Assembly: GCF_049675895.1 (NCBI RefSeq)
Contig: NZ_CP183834.1
Location: 2,728,001-2,792,000, forward strand
From: Ampullimonas aquatilis
GTDB lineage: Bacteria; Pseudomonadota; Gammaproteobacteria; Burkholderiales; Burkholderiaceae_D
DNA length: 64,000 bases
Direction of reading: 5' to 3'
Shown: positions 24,398 to 37,287 of the stretch, in pieces
Numbering within the stretch: position 1 is the first letter of the stretch
Layout: every line of letters begins with the position of its first letter
Notes under the pieces: generated by a model
Seen by the model: the letters and a program-made list of their open reading frames with translations, nothing else
The model's database searches: none
Told to the model about the DNA's origin: nothing
Translations under genes and position numbers: made by a program

Positions 24398-25288
24398 TTA
24401 ACCCCCTGCCAAGAAACTCGTAACTCGATTACGCAACACATATACGCCATTAAAGCTACGATATAGATAAGTATCGGTATTTGGTGGCGTTACCATATTT
24501 CCCTGACAATCCCGATAAGTGCGTGCATCACCAGTGATAGAAGAATCAATAGTTCGCATTAATACGCATACTCTTAATGCAATTACCTGATTCCAATCGG
24601 TAACCAGATTAGCTGGAAAATATTGTTGTGGAACTTGGGATCCCGTGGCTGCTATCCCATACAAAATCTGCAGATCCTGAACACCACTAAATATAGGTTG
24701 TGCGACAGTATTTCCATTACCACGACAATACAGTTCGCTAACAGTGACTGGCACGCTATTCTCGGTATAAACACGTTGAACTAGAAAGAATTTGTTTATA
24801 ACTAAACTCGTTGTGCCACCAGGCAAAGGATTAACAGTTTGTCTCAAACAATCAAGTGACTCACCTAACAGGTCATTTCCAGCCACGAGTGACTCATTGC
24901 TTCTAAACGCGAGTATCAACGAATCTGGTTTGGTCGAGTCAATACGACAGTTGAAGTCACTACTTAGCGCTCCCTGGAAGCCTCCATCACACCCCTGGAT
25001 CGCCAGACCAAAATTTGTCGCATCAGTTGAATCCCAAGGATTTAGTAAGATATTTGAAATAGAATCGTTTACAAACGGAGTATAGCCAGCCATCTCGATG
25101 TAGCGCCCCAAATAATTGAGAACGCTACGGCCTTGCTCTTGTAATTGCTGAGCACCACTGGTTACACGATTTGATTGTCTTGCTCCCATATAAGATGCAG
25201 TTATCGCACAGACGAGAATCATGCTAATGGTAATACCAACCATCAACTCAATTAAGGTAAAACCTTGTTCTTTTTTAATCATGATCAT
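24398..25288 (-). CDS. pilW: Minor pilin PilW
   Basis: PilW is a larger prepilin-like protein needed for pilus assembly. The 296 residues start with a class III signal, KEQG|FTLIELMVGITISMIL, keeping Glu5. A long globular domain has several Cys (for example CDGGFQG, CRID, CLRQTV, ELYCRGNG) and ends in YVLRNRVTSFLAGG. Family length is about 270-350. The gene follows pilV by 7 bases and precedes pilX by 2. Confidence 0.9.
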   Translation of the reverse strand: MIMIKKEQGFTLIELMVGITISMILVCAITASYMGARQSNRVTSGAQQLQEQGRSVLNYLGRYIEMAGYTPFVNDSISNILLNPWDSTDATNFGLAIQGCDGGFQGALSSDFNCRIDSTKPDSLILAFRSNESLVAGNDLLGESLDCLRQTVNPLPGGTTSLVINKFFLVQRVYTENSVPVTVSELYCRGNGNTVAQPIFSGVQDLQILYGIAATGSQVPQQYFPANLVTDWNQVIALRVCVLMRTIDSSITGDARTYRDCQGNMVTPPNTDTYLYRSFNGVYVLRNRVTSFLAGG

Positions 25289-25295
25289 TCGCAGG

Positions 25296-25868
25296 TCAAG
25301 GAATAAATACAGTATTCAAACAGCGAACACCCGCTGTCACTGCACTAGGGCAGCAGTTTCTGTTGGTGATTGGTAATCCACCACTACATACAGCCGCTGT
25401 ATCAGTGGACTCCTTATCATTCCAATAAATTGTGATACTGATTGTTCTGACTGTTTGTTGTGATCCATTGTTATAAGTCACTGTTTGAATATTGCTCCAT
25501 CCGCCAGGCATGTCGCGTACTGCAGTGGCAACCCACTGATTCAAATCGTACTGCGCCAATTGTGCAGAATTACAAATATTGGACTGACAATTAATTGTGG
25601 CTGCAGGAGGATTGGCAGCCGATGGATAAGGATAAGCACCGGTAAATTGATAACTACCATTTCGTGCTCCATCGAGATTTGCTCGCACCCGATCAGAAAT
25701 TTCGGAGGACAATCGTGCCACTGCTGCACGCGCCCAACCACTTTGTTGATAACGTAATGCCGCTGTTTGCAAACCTGCCAGTCCAAGCATGCCAAATGAA
25801 AATATCAGTATTGAAATCAATACTTCAATCATCGTAATACCAGTTTGTCGTCGTAAATTTTTCATCAC
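25296..25868 (-). CDS. pilV: Minor pilin PilV
   Basis: This 190-residue prepilin has the PilV-type signal RQTG|ITMIEVLISILIFSFGMLGLAGLQ. The helix ends in a characteristic AALRYQQSGWARAAV and SSEISDRVRAN. Cys pairs (INCQSNIC, RNCC, VRCL) sit in the globular part. It is 5 bases after the FimT/FimU-like gene. In this family PilV, PilW, PilX, FimU and PilE prime pilus assembly together with PilY1. Confidence 0.9.
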   Translation of the reverse strand: MMKNLRRQTGITMIEVLISILIFSFGMLGLAGLQTAALRYQQSGWARAAVARLSSEISDRVRANLDGARNGSYQFTGAYPYPSAANPPAATINCQSNICNSAQLAQYDLNQWVATAVRDMPGGWSNIQTVTYNNGSQQTVRTISITIYWNDKESTDTAAVCSGGLPITNRNCCPSAVTAGVRCLNTVFIP

Positions 25869-25873
25869 TTTTC

Positions 25874-26509
25874 CTAGCGCTCTGTCACAGTACCTGCATT
25901 GCAGTTTGCAGTGTTATCGATGACTCTTCCTCGCCCGGTAGAATCAATACAAATTGCTCGACTACTGGACGACGCACCACCTTCAACTGGTGCAATTGTC
26001 ATGGTTGTACTATTGGCAACGCTCGCAAGACCAGTTGAATTAAATGTAAAAGATCTTCGATTGTTATTACTGCCAATGGTGTAATTACCATCAATCGGAT
26101 TTCTGACTCTCAATAAAACATCCGTACCGTTGTCATAAGTGCCGTTATATGTAGAACCACTGGCCACATCCTGAAAAATAATCCAACCATTTTCCCAATC
26201 ACTACCGCTTGTGGAACATGACGGAACAAAGTTGACCGGAGGGTTGACTGGTACAGCAGATTTACAAATAATGACGCGCCCATTTCTGGAGATGGCTTCA
26301 GAACGTGCGTAGTTAATCGCTGATAAAAACTCATTGGAGATATTGCTAACCTTATTATTTGTCAAAAAAGAGCGCATTGCCGGTAATCCGGTTGCCAGCA
26401 ATATCGACAGAATCACAAGTGTGACCATCAGCTCTACCAACGAAAAACCCGATTGCTTTTTTCGTGCCTGAACGCTGCCGTATTGTTTATTGAACTGCAC
26501 CATGTTCAT
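25874..26509 (-). CDS. fimT: FimT/FimU-type (GspH-like) minor pilin
   Basis: The 211-residue prepilin has the signal KQSG|FSLVELMVTLVILSIL and the GspH/FimT N-domain, with FLTNNKVSNISNEFLSAINYARSEA read in pieces. GRVIICKS and a C-terminal domain ending with paired Cys (AICIDSTGRG, TANCNAG) follow. It leads the pil operon. The start is either Met1 or Met3 (ATGAACATG); neither has a strong ribosome binding site. It could equally be named fimU by position. Confidence 0.88.
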   Translation of the reverse strand: MNMVQFNKQYGSVQARKKQSGFSLVELMVTLVILSILLATGLPAMRSFLTNNKVSNISNEFLSAINYARSEAISRNGRVIICKSAVPVNPPVNFVPSCSTSGSDWENGWIIFQDVASGSTYNGTYDNGTDVLLRVRNPIDGNYTIGSNNNRRSFTFNSTGLASVANSTTMTIAPVEGGASSSSRAICIDSTGRGRVIDNTANCNAGTVTER

Positions 26510-26719
26510 GATTGCTCATCTTTCCGATGAAATAACAGGATTTCTGATAGGTGCATCATAGAAAATCCCTCCATACCAATAAAACCGTCTGTCTGATAAT
26601 TTCCACCGTTCATCTTGAACGATCATGGATTGCCAACTTGATCACACTTTTTTATCTCAAACCCAGACAGCTGAATGCGATGTTTTGAACAAAAAAATCA
26701 ACCACACAGGATTTTCATC

Positions 26720-26728
26720 TGCTATACT
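26720..26728 (+). promoter_or_regulatory. Extended -10 promoter element of the tRNA pair
   Basis: TGCTATACT is an extended -10 sequence, placing the start of transcription a few bases ahead of tRNA-Pro at 26739. No good -35 lies at standard spacing. Confidence 0.55.
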
Positions 26729-26738
26729 TTCGTTCTTT

Positions 26739-26815
26739 CGGGGTGTAGCGTAGCCTGGTAGCGCGCCTGGTTTGGGACCAGGATGTCGGGAGTTCGAATC
26801 TCTCCACCCCGACCA
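26739..26815 (+). tRNA. tRNA-Pro (anticodon TGG)
   Basis: A 77-base cloverleaf with acceptor CGGGGTG/CACCCCG, anticodon loop TTTGGGA in a CCTGG/CCAGG stem, T-loop TTCGAAT, and an encoded CCA. It decodes proline CCA and related codons and is cotranscribed with tRNA-Arg. Confidence 0.97.
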
Positions 26816-26857
26816 CGAATTTGGCAGTTTGCCTGCCGTCAATTGAAACCTCATCCA

Positions 26858-26934
<77 letters not shown>

Positions 26935-26950
26935 GTTTGAGTAGATAAAT

Positions 26951-26978
26951 AAAAAAAGCACCCTATGGTGCTTTTTTT
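26951..26978. terminator. Bidirectional intrinsic terminator
   Basis: Perfect 12-bp arms, seven A plus GCACC and GGTGC plus seven T, around a 4-base CTAT loop. It ends the tRNA transcript and, on the other strand, the rubredoxin reductase transcript. Confidence 0.92.
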
Positions 26979-26998
26979 ATACTTATTTCAAACCAAAT

Positions 26999-28138
26999 TC
27001 AGCTTAATAATTTGGTCATTGCCATCCGCTCAGCAACTCGCTTACCAGTCAACACAAAACCAGTAATACGGTCGTCATTTTCTTTGAAGATCAACTTAAT
27101 GCCCTCACCTTCCTCAGCTGCATAAGACTCCCATCGCCCAACGCGATCTTTTGCCACAGGTTGAACTGCCACTGGACATGCGGGTGTTTTGACACTCACT
27201 GGCATAGGCGGAAAGTCATAAGGTTGCGGTTGTCCAGTCAGTGTGGCAGCTAAAGCTTTAGCCACATTCATGATCGGCATGACATAGGGTAAAACACCTT
27301 GCGTATATTCGGCACAGTCACCTAAGGCATAAATATCAATATCACTGGTTTGTGCCAATGCATTCACCACAATTCCACGATTAACCACAAGTCCCATTGT
27401 TTTAGCCAATGTCGTACGTGGGCGTAAACCAATCGCTGACAACACCAAACCCACGACCACCTGCTCACCATTACTGAGCATGAGTTGATAGCCATCATCA
27501 ACCCTGTTAACTGCCACTACGCTTTTACCAAACTGCCATTGCACACCCGCCTGTTGCAAAGGCGCGATCATGTCTTTTGCCGCAAATTCCGGCAATAAAC
27601 TGGACATGGGATAGGCTGCTGGATCAAAAACAATCGGTGTAATACCTTGGCTGACCATGTCGTTGGCAAACTCACAACCAATGAGACCCGCACCAATAAT
27701 GGCTACTTGCTTGACACCCTCAAGCGCTTTCCTGAATTTTGCATAATCTTGCAGATCATTGACTGACAGCACATCCTCAGTAGCATCGCCTTGTAAAGTC
27801 AAGCGAATTGGGTCAGCGCCAATCGCCAATACCAGTTGTCGATAGCTAAATTCACCCTTGTTAGTTTTGACAAGCTTGGCCTGGCAATCCACTTCAGTGA
27901 CTTGAGTATGCGTCAATAGTGTCATATTCAACTGCTCAGAAATCACTTCTGCGGCGGTTGTCACCAATTGCTCTGCTGTCTTGTTTTGGGCAAAAGCATT
28001 TGAGAGCATGGGCTTGGAGTAAAAATGCCCATCGTCTTGAGTAATCATGAGCAGCGGCACCTCAGCATCAATCTTACGAAGATTGCGTGCCAAGGTGTAA
28101 CCTGCTAAACCACTGCCTATTATGATAATTGGATTCAT
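26999..28138 (-). CDS. Rubredoxin-NAD(+) reductase-like flavoprotein
   Basis: This FAD protein passes electrons from NAD(P)H, most likely to the rubredoxin encoded just upstream. The 379 residues have an N-terminal dinucleotide motif GSGLAGYTLARNL, a second NAD-binding GAGLIGCEFAND near residue 150, and the FAD-closing motif DIYALGDCAEY near 275. The C-terminal domain (GFVLTGKRVAERM) is typical of rubredoxin reductases. It is third in a rubrerythrin-rubredoxin-reductase set, 67 bases after rubredoxin, so the three probably form an electron chain that reduces hydrogen peroxide. Confidence 0.9.
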   Translation of the reverse strand: MNPIIIIGSGLAGYTLARNLRKIDAEVPLLMITQDDGHFYSKPMLSNAFAQNKTAEQLVTTAAEVISEQLNMTLLTHTQVTEVDCQAKLVKTNKGEFSYRQLVLAIGADPIRLTLQGDATEDVLSVNDLQDYAKFRKALEGVKQVAIIGAGLIGCEFANDMVSQGITPIVFDPAAYPMSSLLPEFAAKDMIAPLQQAGVQWQFGKSVVAVNRVDDGYQLMLSNGEQVVVGLVLSAIGLRPRTTLAKTMGLVVNRGIVVNALAQTSDIDIYALGDCAEYTQGVLPYVMPIMNVAKALAATLTGQPQPYDFPPMPVSVKTPACPVAVQPVAKDRVGRWESYAAEEGEGIKLIFKENDDRITGFVLTGKRVAERMAMTKLLS

Positions 28139-28205
28139 AAATTAGTCTTCAAGTATGCCTTTAGATCAAAGATCTATAGGCCGTCAGTAAAAATCATTAA
28201 CGCAA

Positions 28206-28370
28206 TTAGAGTTGAACCATCTCAAAATCTGCTTTGGAGACGCCACAATCTGGACACTCCCAGCTCTCGGGAATATCTTCCCAGCGAGTACCTGCGGCAA
28301 TACCTTCTGATGGCAAGCCTTGCGCTTCGTCATAAATAAATCCACAAACAACACATTGCCAAAGTTTCAT
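28206..28370 (-). CDS. Rubredoxin
   Basis: This small iron protein has one Fe held by four Cys. The 54-residue product reads MKLWQCVVCGFIYDEAQG at the start, with the first CxxC, and WECPDCGVSKADF near the end, with the second. The family insert GTRWEDIPE lies between. AGAGGAAAATC precedes the ATG. It is short and easily missed in automatic gene calls. Its neighbours suggest it shuttles electrons from the reductase to the rubrerythrin. Confidence 0.96.
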   Translation of the reverse strand: MKLWQCVVCGFIYDEAQGLPSEGIAAGTRWEDIPESWECPDCGVSKADFEMVQL

Positions 28371-28423
28371 GATTTTCCTCTTTATAAGAATGATGGGTTT
28401 ATAGCTCAGTATGAGTTCTCAGG

Positions 28424-28897
28424 TTAAACCTTGGTTTTTTCAAGGGCTTTTTTGTAGTTGTTGGCATGCCGTTCTTCAACTTTAGCCAGGGCAGCAAAAC
28501 GCTTGGCCGCTTTTTCTAAAGTGGTTTTAAATTGCGCAGCATGCACTTTGGATTCAGCAATTTGTTCATCGATTTCGGCCACCGCTGCGGCATCGCCATC
28601 TACGACAGCTTGTTGGCGAAAACCTGGGTACATTTCGGTGTACTCATAAGTTTCCCCATCGATCGCAATTTGCAAAGCTTTGGCTGGGGTAATTTCAGCG
28701 GCTGGATATAACAAATCAAGATGGCCAAAGGCATGCATGACTTCCTGATCTGCGGTTTCCTCAAATGTGCGAGCGGTTTCTTCATCACCAGCAGCGCGTG
28801 CCAACTTGGCGAAGTACCGATACTTGATGTGAGCCATGGATTCACCGGCAAAGGCAGATTCAAGGTTTTGCATCGTTTTGATTTCTGGGCGTTTCAT
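28424..28897 (-). CDS. Rubrerythrin-like diiron protein without rubredoxin domain
   Basis: The 157-residue four-helix bundle carries diiron ligand motifs in ENLESAFAGE-type N-helix (MQNLESAFAGESMAH), EETADQEVMHAFGHL, and AKVEERHANNYKKAL near the C-terminus. Classical rubrerythrins end with a rubredoxin domain of about 40 residues; here the chain stops after the bundle. The missing function is probably supplied by the separate rubredoxin 53 bases downstream. Family members reduce hydrogen peroxide. A GGAG site precedes the ATG. Confidence 0.9.
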   Translation of the reverse strand: MKRPEIKTMQNLESAFAGESMAHIKYRYFAKLARAAGDEETARTFEETADQEVMHAFGHLDLLYPAAEITPAKALQIAIDGETYEYTEMYPGFRQQAVVDGDAAAVAEIDEQIAESKVHAAQFKTTLEKAAKRFAALAKVEERHANNYKKALEKTKV

Positions 28898-29194
28898 ATC
28901 AAGCTCCTTGGTTAGTCATTAATCAAACTGCGATGTCGCTACTTTAGGTCTTCACTATCAATAAAACAAATTTAATTAATTTACTAAATTGATAGGATTT
29001 CACAATAACGCTTCGTTAGATGTCTGATGCGCAAGTCTAGTCTTTAAACAAGTATCCGATAAGACGACATAGAAGCCAGCGCAATCTCCAGGGGTCGTTT
29101 TTAAACACAAACAACGACCCGTGCTTCAGCTTATTCCCATGAATTGACATATCGATCCACGAAAAGTGGCGACTATGATTGATCATGCCAAAAA
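28898..29194. other. Gene-free region upstream of rubrerythrin, with one hairpin
   Basis: The 409-base gap 28898-29306 has no supported gene. It holds a hairpin with arms GGGTCGTT (29092-29099) and AACGACCC (29113-29120), 8 bp with a 13-base loop. It also holds the intergenic repeat listed next. Promoters for the rubrerythrin set must lie in its left part. Confidence 0.45.
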
Positions 29195-29266
29195 TTATAC
29201 TGGTAGTGTGTATTTTTTAATAAGTAGTAAATAAGCACTTAAGCACTAATTTATTGGCCATACTCC
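29195..29266 (+). repeat. 72-bp AT-rich intergenic repeat (copy C)
   Basis: It aligns without gaps to copy B (11101-11172). TACTGG, TGTATTTT, TAAATA with GCACT, and CATACTCC fall at identical offsets. Arms AGTGTGTATTT (29205-29215) and AAATAAGCACT (29229-29239) are imperfect inverted repeats. It lies 40 bases beyond the stop of the DUF1223 gene, pointing towards it. Confidence 0.55.
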
Positions 29267-29306
29267 ACAAAATAGAACTTCCTGGCGCCGAAACTTAGCG
29301 CCTGAG

Positions 29307-30134
29307 TTACCGCGAAAAACACAATGGCATAGCGGTTGCCTGCAGGATTTCACCATTATTTTGTTGAACAAAAGCAGCCAGGCCAAGTTCTTCACGCTTG
29401 GCATCGGCTGATAAATTTAATGCCGCTTGAACGACACCCTGACCCTGTTGTAAGTTAATGGGACCAATCCATTGCCTGACAACAAAATCGTGTTTTAAAA
29501 CGGAGCCCGCGTTTTCGCCGGCACGCACCTGCGACTTCAAACCCGATTCAAATACTGCCAGATATGCCTGTGTGCCAGACAAGTCTGTTGAATTGCTAAC
29601 ACCAGGAATAGGTTGGATAGTTGCAGATAACTGCATTGTGGGAATCGTAGAGGCGTCCGATTTGGCCGATAAGGTAATTTGTACCGCAGCCATCTCAGCT
29701 CGTTTGGATTGCAGCCACTGACGATCAAGACTGCGCCAACTTCGCGCCTCTCGTCCATTCACCATGACTTCGGGTGTATATACAACACGATTTTTGGCAA
29801 GCTCGCTTTGTGTACGTTGCCGCTGACTAAATACAGATGATGCAAAACGGTCTTTCCAACCGATGTAATCCCAATAGTCCACATGCAAAGACAACGGTAC
29901 GATTTGTTCAAATAAATGATTCGGATTATCGTCAATGCTCCTCAACCCCGATAACCAGTGATCTGCCGGCGGACAACTGCTACATCCTTCCGAGGTATAT
30001 AACTCAACCAGCAGAACACGATGTGGCGGACTCACGTGAGTTAATTCTGCAGGACAAGTTGTGGCTAACGCCATATTGATAAAAGTTGTTGAAGCCAGCC
30101 CCAAATAAGCCAGCGTATTAATCCATGATTGCAT
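29307..30134 (-). CDS. DUF1223 family secreted thioredoxin-fold protein
   Basis: The 275-residue protein has an N-terminal signal-like hydrophobic stretch (LAYLGLASTTFINMALA). A thioredoxin-like domain with the CxxC motif ELYTSEGCSSCPPADHWL near residue 55 follows, then LSLHVDYWDYIGWKD and TPEVMVNGREA. The family's function is not established. The fold and export signal suggest a periplasmic redox or metal-related role. It stands alone on the minus strand, divergent from glnS. Confidence 0.85.
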   Translation of the reverse strand: MQSWINTLAYLGLASTTFINMALATTCPAELTHVSPPHRVLLVELYTSEGCSSCPPADHWLSGLRSIDDNPNHLFEQIVPLSLHVDYWDYIGWKDRFASSVFSQRQRTQSELAKNRVVYTPEVMVNGREARSWRSLDRQWLQSKRAEMAAVQITLSAKSDASTIPTMQLSATIQPIPGVSNSTDLSGTQAYLAVFESGLKSQVRAGENAGSVLKHDFVVRQWIGPINLQQGQGVVQAALNLSADAKREELGLAAFVQQNNGEILQATAMPLCFSR

Positions 30135-30246
30135 TTCACGCTCCTTGTGTGATGATTCAGATAAGTCGCGTTATTAGCTTCATCCTTACAATGGCTTTAC
30201 GCCCAGCCTCAGTTAAAATCAGAACATCCCATTCAATAAGATCATC

Positions 30247-31977
30247 ATGAGCAATAAACCAGTCGACAATAAAACTGAAATCGAAGCACCATCAAATTTT
30301 CTTCGGCAAATCATTGAGAATGATCTGGCGCAAGGTACTTACATGCAACGTGGCGGCGGCATCAGTCAAAAAGAAGTCATTGCTACTCGATTTCCACCAG
30401 AACCCAATGGCTATCTACACATTGGCCATGCAAAAAGTATTTGCCTGAACTTTGGGTTAGCGAGGGATTATGATGGCGTCTGCCATATGCGCTTTGATGA
30501 TACGAATCCTGTCAAAGAAGATACCGAGTATGTTGATACGATCCTCGACTCAGTCAAATGGCTTGGCTTTAGTTATGCAGACAACCTGTTTTATGCTTCA
30601 GACTATTTTGACAAACTTTACCAATTTGCCGAAGTATTGATTCAACAAGGAAAAGCATACGTTGACTCGCAAAATGCCGAAGAAATGCGTCTTAACCGTG
30701 GCACATTAACTGAGCCAGGTAAAAATTCTGAATTTCGGAATCGCAGTGTTGAAGAAAATCTTGAATTATTCCGTCACATGAAAGGTGGCGAATTCAAGGA
30801 TGGTGAACATATTCTGCGCGCTAAAATTGATATGGCATCACCCAATATCAATATGCGCGATCCTGCCATATACCGCATTCGTCATGCCCATCATCACCGA
30901 ACTGGCGATGCCTGGTGCATTTATCCCATGTATGACTACGCACACTGCGTTTCGGATGCACTGGAAAATATTACACACTCAATTTGTACCTTGGAATTTG
31001 AAGATCATCGCCCACTATATGACTGGATCCTAGAGGCATTGGCGGAGGCAGGTATTTTTAAAAGGCCCTTACCCCATCAATATGAATTCGCCCGACTCAA
31101 TTTGACCTATGCAATCACGAGTAAAAGAAAATTACTGCAGTTAGTGACTGAAAAACATGTAGATGGCTGGGATGATCCACGGATGCCAACACTTGTTGGT
31201 ATCCGCCGTCGCGGCTACACACCAGAGAGCATTCAGTTATTCTGTGAACGTATTGGTGTTTCCAAAGCAGATAGCTGGATTGACATGAGCGTACTAGAAG
31301 GCTCTTTACGAGATGATCTTGATAGCAAGGCACCACGTGCAATCGCAGTGCTCGATCCAGTCAAATTAATCATCGACAATTACCCAGATGATCAACAAGA
31401 AGAATGTCATGCACCAATTCATCCGCATCATCCAGAATTAGGAAAACGTACCTTCCTTCTCAGCAAGGAACTCTGGATTGAGCGTGAAGATTTCATGGAA
31501 CAACCAAGCAAAGGTTATTTCCGTCTATTTCCTGGCAATAAAGTTCGCTTACGCTACGGGTTTGTCATTGAATGCAAAGGGGCTGAAAAAGATGCTGATG
31601 GAAAAATCACTGCAATCCACTGTGATTATTTTTCTGACAGTAAAAGTGGCACCCCCGGAGCCGACTTATACAAAGTGAAAGGCAACATTCACTGGATATC
31701 GGAGAAGGGGAGCATGAAGGCGGAGGTAAGGCTATACGATCGTTTATTCAAAGTTGCGCAGCCGGATGGTGGCGGTCAGGACTTTCTGGCGCATCTCAAT
31801 GAAGGCTCAAGGCGCATCATCCAAGCCTACCTGGAACCGAGTCTGAGCCAAGCGGTGGCAGAAACGCGCTACCAGTTTGAACGACACGGCTACTTTGTGG
31901 CCGACCGCATCGACTCAAAGCCAGGAAGCCCGGTTTTCAACCGCATCGTCACCCTCAAAGACAGCTGGGGGAAATAA
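30247..31977 (+). CDS. glnS: Glutaminyl-tRNA synthetase
   Basis: This class I synthetase charges tRNA-Gln with glutamine. The 576 residues have the HIGH motif as PPEPNGYLHIGHAKSI near residue 55, the KMSKS-type loop as ITSKRKLLQL near residue 295, and tRNA-reading domains ending GSPVFNRIVTLKDSWGK. There are about 35 extra residues before the core. The last 290 bases look richer in G+C than the rest of the gene, although the frame and family match continue unbroken. It converges on the rrn operon, with a terminator between. Confidence 0.97.
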   Translation: MSNKPVDNKTEIEAPSNFLRQIIENDLAQGTYMQRGGGISQKEVIATRFPPEPNGYLHIGHAKSICLNFGLARDYDGVCHMRFDDTNPVKEDTEYVDTILDSVKWLGFSYADNLFYASDYFDKLYQFAEVLIQQGKAYVDSQNAEEMRLNRGTLTEPGKNSEFRNRSVEENLELFRHMKGGEFKDGEHILRAKIDMASPNINMRDPAIYRIRHAHHHRTGDAWCIYPMYDYAHCVSDALENITHSICTLEFEDHRPLYDWILEALAEAGIFKRPLPHQYEFARLNLTYAITSKRKLLQLVTEKHVDGWDDPRMPTLVGIRRRGYTPESIQLFCERIGVSKADSWIDMSVLEGSLRDDLDSKAPRAIAVLDPVKLIIDNYPDDQQEECHAPIHPHHPELGKRTFLLSKELWIEREDFMEQPSKGYFRLFPGNKVRLRYGFVIECKGAEKDADGKITAIHCDYFSDSKSGTPGADLYKVKGNIHWISEKGSMKAEVRLYDRLFKVAQPDGGGQDFLAHLNEGSRRIIQAYLEPSLSQAVAETRYQFERHGYFVADRIDSKPGSPVFNRIVTLKDSWGK

Positions 31978-32002
31978 ACAACCCACCCCCTTTCAATCAG
32001 GC

Positions 32003-32029
32003 TTGCGCTACCTCACCAGCGTAGCGCAA
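32003..32029 (+). other. 9-bp inverted repeat after glnS
   Basis: TTGCGCTAC (32003-32011) and GTAGCGCAA (32021-32029) form a perfect stem with a 9-base loop, 25 bases after the glnS stop. No T-run follows. It may stabilise the glnS mRNA end. Confidence 0.45.
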
Positions 32030-32064
32030 AGCCCCTCATCAGCATCCAGCAAAAGTCCAATGCA

Positions 32065-32094
32065 AAAAGCCCTCACGGTGAGGTGAGGGCTTTT
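32065..32094. terminator. Bidirectional terminator of the rrn operon and glnS
   Basis: Perfect 12-bp arms, AAAAGCCCTCAC and GTGAGGGCTTTT, with a 6-base loop. It begins 11 bases beyond the 5S gene on the minus strand and serves glnS from the other side. Confidence 0.92.
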
Positions 32095-32104
32095 CAATAA
32101 GGAA

Positions 32105-32218
32105 GCCTGACGATGTCCTACTTTCACACAGGAATCTGCACTATCATCGGCGCTACGTCGTTTCACGGTCCTGTTCGGGATGGGAAGGGGTGGTTCCAAC
32201 GCGCTATGGTCATCAGGC
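32105..32218 (-). rRNA. rrf: 5S ribosomal RNA
   Basis: The minus strand begins GCCTGATGACCATAGCG and contains the conserved CCCATCCCGAAC loop. It ends in a segment complementary to its start (ATCGTCAGGC). About 114 bases; ends are estimated from the closing helix. Confidence 0.96.
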
Positions 32219-32330
32219 TAAGAAGGTTGACTGCTGCTTAGCGGGCAAGTCCAATTGGGAGTGTAGTAAATTTTACAGGTTGTGAGTATCACACTATGAC
32301 ACCAACTGATGAGGTGGTAATTTCGTTATA

Positions 32331-35214
<2,884 letters not shown>

Positions 35215-35400
35215 CTATAACGAAATCGTCTCTTTCGAAACAACCCCATCATAAGTTTTGAGTGTCACGTTGTGCCGTATTCCTTTAGTTAAGTCTCTAA
35301 ATCTTTGAGAACTACTTTAAAAAGAATAGGTTGATACAATCACAACCCGTGGTCAACAATGTCGCTTTCGCTCATCGTTAACACACATTTACTACTACTC

Positions 35401-35420
35401 CAAATTGTTAAAGAACATGC
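35401..35420 (-). promoter_or_regulatory. boxA-like antitermination site before 23S
   Basis: On the minus strand TGTTCTTTAACAATTTG lies in the tRNA-Ala to 23S spacer. It closely resembles the rrn boxA bound by NusB/NusE. Between 35215 and 35498 no gene is seen. Confidence 0.65.
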
Positions 35421-35498
35421 ACAGCCTTTCTGACAGCAGTCAGATGTCAGCACTCATTAAGCACTGACATCTAACAACTATTCCCATCACCAAATAAA

Positions 35499-35574
35499 TG
35501 GTGGAGGTTAACGGGATCGAACCGTTGACCCCCTGCTTGCAAAGCAGGTGCTCTCCCAGCTGAGCTAAACCCCC
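35499..35574 (-). tRNA. tRNA-Ala (anticodon TGC)
   Basis: A 76-base cloverleaf on the minus strand with acceptor GGGGGTT/AACCTCC (one G-T pair), anticodon TGC in the CTGCT/AGCAG stem, T-loop TTCGATC and encoded CCA. It is the second spacer tRNA of the rrn operon. Confidence 0.97.
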
Positions 35575-35616
35575 GTATTTCTCACGCACCCATTCACGGG
35601 ACCGCTTGATTTACTA

Positions 35617-35693
35617 TGGTGGGTCTGGTTGGTCTCGAACCAACGACCCCCGCCTTATCAAGACGGTGCTCTAACCAACTGAGCTACAGACCC
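35617..35693 (-). tRNA. tRNA-Ile (anticodon GAT)
   Basis: A 77-base cloverleaf on the minus strand with acceptor GGGTCTG/CAGACCC, anticodon GAT, T-loop TTCGAGA and encoded CCA. It is the first spacer tRNA after 16S, the standard Ile-Ala order. Confidence 0.97.
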
Positions 35694-35750
35694 ATGGCTG
35701 TAACACTGAACTAACCGATAAGTGTGGACGCCTTACTTTCATGCTGACTC

Positions 35751-37287
<1,537 letters not shown>

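Noticed and set aside
26822..26836. TGGCAG and TGC at sigma-54 spacing between the two tRNA genes
   Set aside because: It lies inside the tRNA transcript and is explained by a small GGCAG/CTGCC spacer hairpin.
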